NCBI GenBank assembly: GCA_031553775.1
Contig: JAVBLA010000062.1
Span: 1-47,301, forward strand
Length of the DNA: 47,301 nt
Source of the DNA: JAISFI01 sp031553775
Lineage (GTDB): Bacteria; Bacteroidota; Bacteroidia; Bacteroidales; Azobacteroidaceae
Direction of reading: 5' to 3'
Shown here: positions 43,301 through 47,301 of the stretch, in pieces
How positions within the stretch are numbered: the first letter of the stretch is position 1
How the letters are laid out: every line of letters begins with the position of its first letter
Made by a program: the position numbers and the translations under genes
The notes under the pieces: model-generated
The model's database searches: none
Told to the model about the DNA's origin: nothing
Seen by the model: only the letters and a program-made list of their open reading frames with translations

Positions 43301-43683
43301 ACCAGACCGGCTCCCATGATAACAATAGTCTGGAAAAGGGAGATAGTAGTATTTTGATTGTCTTTTACCACAATTTTACGGGCCAGGTGCGTAATGCTCC
43401 AGAAGAGGAACAGAATGGTCAACGCGCTGAAAATGGCCGACATGGCATTTACCATCATGGCAACATGTGCCGTGTCGGATGCAAATTGAGTGAAAAGATT
43501 GGCTGTCAACATGAAAATCGGGTTTCCGGGAGGATGGCCGACTTCTAATTTATAAGCTGAGGAAATAAATTCACCACAGTCCCAAAAACTGGCTGTAGGT
43601 TCAATTGTTAAAAGGTAAACAACTGCTGCAATGGCAAATGTGATCCAGCCAAGGGTGTTGTTAATCAACTTGTAATTTTTCAT
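40399..43683 (-). CDS. DUF2723 multi-pass membrane protein, probable GT-C-like glycosyltransferase
   Basis: The 1094-residue protein has an N-terminal membrane half with many segments and the acidic motif FWDCGEFISSAYKLEVGHPP after the first helix, as in GT-C enzymes that use a loop acidic residue. A large soluble part (about 380-800) includes NGDNDTFPLWYAQEVEGFRT, and TPR-like repeats follow near the end (ALQALDYCQKVIPN, ADCYRKIGENEKAIEIYEMV). DUF2723 proteins are widespread in Bacteroidota and are considered protein or lipid glycosyltransferases related to O-mannosyltransferases. The acceptor is not known. It heads a likely operon with the deacetylase and queG. Confidence 0.88.
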   Translation of the reverse strand: MKNYKLINNTLGWITFAIAAVVYLLTIEPTASFWDCGEFISSAYKLEVGHPPGNPIFMLTANLFTQFASDTAHVAMMVNAMSAIFSALTILFLFWSITHLARKIVVKDNQNTTISLFQTIVIMGAGLVGALAYTFSDTFWFSAVEGEVYAYSSLFTAIVFWMILKWESIADKPHADRWIVLIAYMMGLSIGVHLLNLLCIPTIVLVYYFKKNPNANLKGSLIALGVSFVIVLILLYGLIQGVVEVCGWFELLFVNTLGLAYNSGVLVYLVLVFGVVAWSIWESMQKEPHDIRMKISFILSVVLLGIPFIGDGPWLGICLTIALAIFLFVKKNIPATILNTTLTCLLVILIGYSSYALIVIRSAANTPMDQNSPEDIFTLGSYLGREQYGDRPLFYGQTYASEVKREAKNQRCAAVTKDGGPTWTRIVKNDPSEKDRYFVSSHKTRYVYMDETCMLFPRMYSDDSRHVQAYKEWANIKGTPVNVNICGQDQVINKPTFAENIRFFFQYQLNFMYWRYFMWNFSGRQNDIQGNGEVANGNWITGIKFIDEMLVGPQDNMPYSIANNKGHNTYFLLPLLLGILGLFFQAYSGRNGVQGFWITFMLFFMTGIAIVMYLNQTPFQPRERDYAYAGSFYAFCIWIGLGVIAIANGFSKYLKVPALAAGILATLICVLIPIRMGAENWDDHDRSHRYVCRDFGFNYLMSCEPNSIIFTNGDNDTFPLWYAQEVEGFRTDVRVCNLSYLQTDWYIDQMKRQAYESTPLPISWQRSEYVSGTNDGAYIYPLIDRPIEVGAALDYVKSADPRHKQIPGMSSIGNISIIPAQKLYYDIDPQAVIKGGILPADSAHLIAPQMLLDFSNKQVLGKQELMVLEMLKEANWQRPIYYAVTVGRDQQMGLENKYFRLEGLTNRIVPFDVNTTNQQVQTDIMFDNMVNKFVWGGVDNPKVYLDENVLRMTKTYRFMFSRLVEALIFEGKNDKALQALDYCQKVIPNNTVRYDYSCIQLADCYRKIGENEKAIEIYEMVLDYYMTSMNWYFRLNNNQFRSMYSSIREELGFIQYILSIYQDINPDLMNKYLKEFNAYSQALTSTQPQGGLNR

Positions 43684-43714
43684 AAAAAGAACTTGAAGTT
43701 GTTTATTTCGGTCG

Positions 43715-43751
43715 CAAAGATAGAAAAGATAATTAGTTTTTCATATTTTTG
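43715..43751. promoter_or_regulatory. Divergent -7 boxes for DUF2723 and the M16 peptidase
   Basis: CAAAGATA (43715-43722) reads TATCTTTG leftward, 32 bases before the DUF2723 start. TATTTTTG (43744-43751) reads rightward, 29 bases before the M16 start. Neither has a clear -33 TTTG. The two boxes are 21 bases apart, so divergent polymerases would compete. Confidence 0.5.
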
Positions 43752-43779
43752 TACGGTATTATTAACAATTACATATCCC

Positions 43780-46605
43780 ATGAAAAGATTTTTTTGTATT
43801 TTCCCGCTTGTAGTCCTCTGCTTTACTTTTGGAAATCAACTTTTTGCACAGGATGAGTTACAACCTATTCCTATCGATTCAAAAGTCCGTTATGGAAAAC
43901 TGGAAAATGGTCTGACGTATTTTATCCGTCACAACGAATTACCCAAACAGCGGGCGGAATTTTTTATAGCCCAGAAAGTCGGTTCTGTACTTGAAGAAGA
44001 TAATCAGGCTGGCCTGGCGCATTTCCTGGAGCATATGGCATTCAATGGTACCAAAAACTTTCCCGGAAAAACCATGATCAACTACCTGGAAACGATCGGT
44101 GTCAAATTCGGGGAGAATCTGAATGCGTATACTGCCTTCGATGAAACCGTTTACAATATATCGAATGTCCCGGTTTCAAGGGAAGGGATTGTAGACAGCT
44201 GTTTGCTTGTATTACATGACTGGTCAGGTTTTATTTCTCTTGAAACAGATGAAATCTCCAAAGAAAGGGGAGTGATCAGGGAAGAAATGAGAACTCGTAA
44301 TAGTGCATCTTATAGGCAAATAGAGAAATTGTTGCCGATAATTATGCCTGGTAGCCAGTATGCCAAGCGTTTGCCGATCGGAACAGAAGATGTGATCATG
44401 AACTTCAAACCGGAAGATCTTCGTACTTATTATCATAAATGGTATCGTCCCGATTTGCAGGGAATTATTGTGATCGGGGATATTGATGTCGATCAGATCG
44501 AAGCTAAAATCAAAAAGATGTTTGCCGATATACCCCAACCGGTAAATCCGGCTGAACGGATTTACTATCCTGTTCCCGATAACCAGGAGCCATTGGTGGG
44601 AATTGTGCAGGATAAAGAAAGTACCAATTCGCAGGTTTCTGTTTATTATAAATATGATCCGATGCCCGCTCAGCTGAAAGCTTCAACTCCCGGTTTGGTG
44701 ATGAATTATATGAATATGGTTCTTTCCAAAATGTTGAATGACCGTTTCTCCGAACTGAGGGAGAGCGCCAATCCTCCGTTTGTTTATGCCGGTGCCAGTG
44801 ATGGCGATTTTATTGTGGCAAAAACCAAAGATGCCTGGGTGGTAGGCGCTGTGGCAAAAGAAAACGGTATTGAAGAAGCACTTAAATCTATTACACGGGA
44901 AGTGCAGAGGGCCAAACAATCCGGCTTCACACCTTCTGAATACGAACGTGCCAAAACCAATGTGCTCAAATGGTTTGAAAATCAATACAATGAGAGGGGA
45001 AAAACCAATAATGCCCGGTATGCCCGCGAATATTCTTCCTATTTTACGGATGGCGGATATATTCCCGGAATCGAGTATGAATACCGGAAAATGGAAGAAA
45101 TAGCACCTCATATTACAGTGGAGTATCTGAACCAGTATTTTGGCCAGCTGGTGCAGGGAGATAAGAATGTGGTAATTTCACTGACTTGTCCGGAGAAAGA
45201 GGGTGTTGTATATCCCGCAGCAGATCAGTTACTGGCATGGTATAATGAGGCAAAAGGAGAAAAACCGGAAGCCTATGAAGATAAAACCAGCAATGAGCCT
45301 TTGATCGATGTATTGCCTGCCGGAGGTAAAATAACCAAAACTACCCAGGATAAGGTTTTTGGTACAACAAATTATACCTTGTCGAATGGAGTGAAGGTGG
45401 TAATCAAACAAACGGATTTCAAAGATGATGAAATCCAGATGAATGCTTCCAAACCCGGAGGTTCTTCTCTTTTCCCGGAGAATGATTTTATTAATCAAAA
45501 GATGTATGGTTCTTTGTCTAATATCGGCGGTTTGAAAAATTTCAGCAATGTTGATCTGAATAAAGTGTTGGCCGGAAAGAAAGTCTCTGTTTATCCGTTT
45601 GTAAGTACCAGGTTTGAAGGAATGTCCGGTTCTTCTTCTCCAAAAGATTTTGAGACGATGTTGCAATTGATTTACCTGCATTTTACTGCTCCCCGGACAG
45701 ATGATGATGCTTTCCGTTCGTTTATGGAAAGATTGCGCTCTCAACTGGAAAATCAGGAAGCCAATCCTAATGTTGCTCTGGCTGATACATTCTGTTATAC
45801 TTTATATCAACAGCCGGAGAAATTCAGCCGTATCAAAATATCAGATTTGCCATCGGTCGATTATCATAAAATCATGAATTGGAGAAAAGAGCGTTATAAG
45901 GATGCCGATGATTTTACTTTTATTTTTGTCGGAAATATCCATCCGGATGAAGTAAAATCACTGATAGCCAAATATCTGGGCGCTTTGCCGGCCACTAACC
46001 GGAAAGAAAAACCGAAAGATGTAAATCTGCGTTATAAACAGGGAAAGATTGTTAATGCCTTCAATAAAGAGATGCAGAATCCGAAAACAACAGTTATCGA
46101 CGTTTACTCGGGCGAACTCCAAACCACATTGGTTAACCGTATACAAATGGATATGTTGCAACAAATCCTCAGAATTGTATATACTGAAAAAATCCGTGAA
46201 GATGAAGGGGGTACATATGGCGTGGGTGTTCGCGGATCGATAGCGAATTATCCGGCAGGCCAGACATCTCTTCAGATTTCTTTCGATACGAACGCCGATA
46301 AGAAAGATATGTTGAACAAAATTGTGCATGATGAATTGTTTTCCATTGCACAAAGAGGTCCCCGTCCTGAAGACTTCAATAAAGTGAAAGAATTTATGGT
46401 GAAAAAACAAGCCGAAAACGAACAGGAAAATGGTTATTGGCTTGGTTCCATCATTAGTTATTATGAACAGGGATATAATGGCTATACGGAATATCTGAAT
46501 ACACTTCAGCGGATCAGTTCTGAAGATATCCGGAATTTTACCGCTACTTTGTTGAATCAAAAGAATATGGTTGAGTTGATGATGGTCGGGACACCGGCTA
46601 AATGA
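43780..46605 (+). CDS. M16-family zinc metallopeptidase (two-domain)
   Basis: The 941-residue protein starts at ATG 43780 with a signal peptide (MKRFFCIFPLVVLCFTFGNQ, ending LFAQ). The first M16 domain has the inverted zinc motif HFLEH (residues 81-85) and a downstream acidic ligand region (DEISKERGVIREEMR). The second, inactive half follows from about residue 510 (FGTTNYTLSNGVKVVIKQTD). It resembles periplasmic or secreted pitrilysin-type peptidases of Bacteroidota that degrade peptides. An in-frame ATG at 43693 is rejected, because the -7 box and signal peptide lie after it. A palindromic repeat follows its stop. Confidence 0.94.
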   Translation: MKRFFCIFPLVVLCFTFGNQLFAQDELQPIPIDSKVRYGKLENGLTYFIRHNELPKQRAEFFIAQKVGSVLEEDNQAGLAHFLEHMAFNGTKNFPGKTMINYLETIGVKFGENLNAYTAFDETVYNISNVPVSREGIVDSCLLVLHDWSGFISLETDEISKERGVIREEMRTRNSASYRQIEKLLPIIMPGSQYAKRLPIGTEDVIMNFKPEDLRTYYHKWYRPDLQGIIVIGDIDVDQIEAKIKKMFADIPQPVNPAERIYYPVPDNQEPLVGIVQDKESTNSQVSVYYKYDPMPAQLKASTPGLVMNYMNMVLSKMLNDRFSELRESANPPFVYAGASDGDFIVAKTKDAWVVGAVAKENGIEEALKSITREVQRAKQSGFTPSEYERAKTNVLKWFENQYNERGKTNNARYAREYSSYFTDGGYIPGIEYEYRKMEEIAPHITVEYLNQYFGQLVQGDKNVVISLTCPEKEGVVYPAADQLLAWYNEAKGEKPEAYEDKTSNEPLIDVLPAGGKITKTTQDKVFGTTNYTLSNGVKVVIKQTDFKDDEIQMNASKPGGSSLFPENDFINQKMYGSLSNIGGLKNFSNVDLNKVLAGKKVSVYPFVSTRFEGMSGSSSPKDFETMLQLIYLHFTAPRTDDDAFRSFMERLRSQLENQEANPNVALADTFCYTLYQQPEKFSRIKISDLPSVDYHKIMNWRKERYKDADDFTFIFVGNIHPDEVKSLIAKYLGALPATNRKEKPKDVNLRYKQGKIVNAFNKEMQNPKTTVIDVYSGELQTTLVNRIQMDMLQQILRIVYTEKIREDEGGTYGVGVRGSIANYPAGQTSLQISFDTNADKKDMLNKIVHDELFSIAQRGPRPEDFNKVKEFMVKKQAENEQENGYWLGSIISYYEQGYNGYTEYLNTLQRISSEDIRNFTATLLNQKNMVELMMVGTPAK

Positions 46606-46638
46606 TAATCACTGAAAAATCACTATTGATCGGTATTG

Positions 46639-46715
46639 TGAGCGAGAGCGGAGCAATCTCCTGAGATTTATGGGAGATTGCTTCGTTGTTCTACCTGACA
46701 GTGACGGAGTTTTTT
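46639..46715. repeat. Palindromic intergenic repeat, copy 2
   Basis: The core stem GCAATCTCC/GGAGATTGC (46653-46661 with 46673-46681) is flanked by CGAGAG and TTCGTTGTTC, and TGACGGAGTTTTTT follows. It aligns with copy 1 at 9138-9220 when that copy is reverse-complemented. Like copy 1 it follows a rightward gene by about 40 bases and ends in a T-run, so it may act as a terminator. Confidence 0.78.
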
Positions 46716-46777
46716 GTTTTTGAAAAGATCCGGTTAAAATGTTCAATGAGTTTCTAATTTTATTCTTAATGCAGCAC

Positions 46778-46912
46778 CTAATCGTGATAGGCTGATATTC
46801 CCAAACTTTGATATTTCTTTTTTCCGTCTTTGCAGACACAAATAACTAATGAATTATCTCCATTTGATAAAATTTTTGACTTGTAAAACAACACATTAAC
46901 TGTTCCGTTCAT
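46778..46912 (-). pseudogene. Remnant of a tyrosine recombinase (integrase) N-terminal arm domain
   Basis: Read leftward, this 44-codon frame begins MNGTVNVLFYKSKILSNGDN and continues KDGKKKYQSLGISAYHD before a stop. The pattern YKSKxLxNGxxxxxxxxxKDGKxKYxSLGIS is that of the arm DNA-binding domain of Bacteroidota tyrosine integrases, which are usually about 400 residues. Here only the start survives and no core or catalytic domain follows. It lies 113 bases downstream of the 3' end of tRNA-Arg, where integrases of tRNA-targeting elements normally sit. It is a decayed element or a partial deletion. The rest of the gap holds no gene. Confidence 0.6.
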
Positions 46913-46982
46913 GTTTAATTCGGTTTACAGTTTGGTTAAAGTCCTCTTACAACATCCCCTGAAATCGTAGTATTTTAAAAGC

Positions 46983-47012
46983 AAAAAGCGCCTACAATAA
47001 AATTGTAAACGC
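46983..47012 (-). terminator. Rho-independent terminator for tRNA-Arg
   Basis: Read leftward, an 11-bp stem (47012-47002 with 46998-46988, two G-U pairs) with a 3-base loop is followed by five T residues (46987-46983). It starts 12 bases after the tRNA 3' end. Confidence 0.82.
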
Positions 47013-47024
47013 CTGATTTTCAAG

Positions 47025-47098
47025 TGACCCCGACAGGATTCAAACCTGTAACCTTCTGATCCGTAGTCAGATGCTCTATTCAGTTGAGCCACGGGGCC
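47025..47098 (-). tRNA. tRNA-Arg (anticodon ACG)
   Basis: The 74-base cloverleaf has acceptor GGCCCCG/CGGGGTC (one G-U pair), a D-arm with GCTC/GAGC, an anticodon arm TCTGA/TCAGA around CTACGGA (anticodon ACG, read after A34-to-I editing as ICG), and a T-arm ACAGG/CCTGT with loop TTTGAAT. The discriminator base is A. CCA is not encoded (CTT follows), so it must be added after RNase Z processing. ACG is the main Arg tRNA for CGN codons. Confidence 0.95.
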
Positions 47099-47113
47099 TT
47101 GATTTTGCGAGTG

Positions 47114-47144
47114 CAAAGATAAGTATATTTTTTTTATAGACAAA
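47114..47144 (-). promoter_or_regulatory. Bacteroidota-type promoter for tRNA-Arg
   Basis: Read leftward, TTTG (47144-47141) and TATCTTTG (47121-47114) are separated by 19 bases, a full consensus match. The mature tRNA begins at 47098, so transcription starts about 9 nt ahead. Confidence 0.82.
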
Positions 47145-47161
47145 GATATTGGGGAAAATTA

Positions 47162-47301
47162 CCAGGGCAAACGCATCTTAATTTGTTAGGATTTTCAATA
47201 AATAATCATTATTCCATCCCGCGTCAAGTCTTTTTCCCTTCACACTTCTTTTCTTAGAGTTTTCATTTTTAATCAAATTAAGCGCAATCCGATTGATCAT
47301 T
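47162..47301 (-). mobile_element. Partial insertion sequence at the window edge (ISAs1-like)
   Basis: The CAGGGCAAACGCAT segment (47163-47176), directly after the stop codon of the transposase fragment, looks like the terminal repeat region of ISAs1-type elements, but I only see one end. The element continues past the window. Confidence 0.5.
47178..47301 (-). CDS. C-terminal end of a transposase, probably ISAs1 family (partial)
   Basis: Read leftward from the window edge, 40 codons of open frame end at TAA (47180-47178). The peptide includes INRIALNLIKNENSKKRSVK and LDAGWNNDYLLKIL. This matches my recollection of the end of ISAs1/H-repeat transposases, where a stretch like IALNLLKKE...KRSxKxKRLxAGWDxxYLLKxL closes the protein. 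The catalytic part is outside the window, so the family call rests on this short tail. Confidence 0.62.
   Translation of the reverse strand, partial: MINRIALNLIKNENSKKRSVKGKRLDAGWNNDYLLKILTN

Noticed and set aside
45958..46560. 200-codon frame opposite the M16 peptidase
   Set aside because: It is an antisense shadow of a conserved gene, and its composition is unlike a real protein here.
46609..46839. 76-codon leftward frame across the palindromic repeat
   Set aside because: It runs through the repeat in a frame different from the recognised integrase remnant, so it is not a gene.

Overview
The window looks like a chromosomal segment from an anaerobic member of the Bacteroidales (Bacteroidota). 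The support is: several promoters of the Bacteroidota form (TTTG, about 20 bases, TAnnTTTG) with no E. coli-like ones; a fused MurF-alanine racemase; DUF4252, DUF2723 and DUF6427-type proteins; a meso-diaminopimelate dehydrogenase; a BlaI/M56-TonB pair; and a giant protein ending in a type IX secretion (T9SS) type A tail. I cannot name the genus.

Layout. 1-1.6 kb: an IS110-family element whose transposase is read leftward, with structured non-coding DNA on both sides. 1.7-5.6 kb: a secreted carboxypeptidase-regulatory-like protein, then a leftward block of an MFS transporter, queD, queE and a VOC protein. 5.7-9.1 kb: an ECF sigma factor with its likely own promoter, a single-pass membrane protein (probable anti-sigma factor), a DUF4252 protein, a TlpA-like thioredoxin and a small beta-barrel. 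9.3-18.6 kb: housekeeping runs (priA; purD-DUF6427-rnz; ddh-lgt-flavodiiron protein-nagB) that end at a strong terminator. 18.8-20.6 kb: a BlaI repressor and an M56-TonB fusion with an operator lying on the promoter. 20.6-27.1 kb: a YrdC/TsaC-like protein, fabI, cardiolipin synthase, murF-alr and a lipoprotein nuclease/phosphatase.

27.1-36.5 kb is the accessory highlight. An AT-rich 400-base leader region is followed by a secreted protein of unknown function (possibly an alpha/alpha-toroid), a 2374-residue protein with about two dozen chlamydial Pmp-like GGA(I/L/V)...FxxN repeats and a T9SS tail, and an 84-residue protein with a PVGD-hydrophobic-basic C-terminal tail. The three are adjacent and probably one transcription unit.

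36.5-46.6 kb: mnmD, znuA-znuC (no permease gene beside them), queG overlapping znuC tail to tail, a polysaccharide deacetylase, a DUF2723 membrane protein and an M16 peptidase. 46.6-47.3 kb: a palindromic intergenic repeat (second copy), a broken fragment of a tyrosine-recombinase N-terminus, a tRNA-Arg(ACG) with its own promoter and terminator, and the end of what looks like an ISAs1-family transposase running off the window.

Functional links: cell-envelope building (ddh, lgt, murF-alr, cls, fabI, deacetylase, DUF2723) and tRNA modification (queD, queE, queG, mnmD, tsaC-like, rnz) recur through the segment. Mobile DNA sits at both edges.
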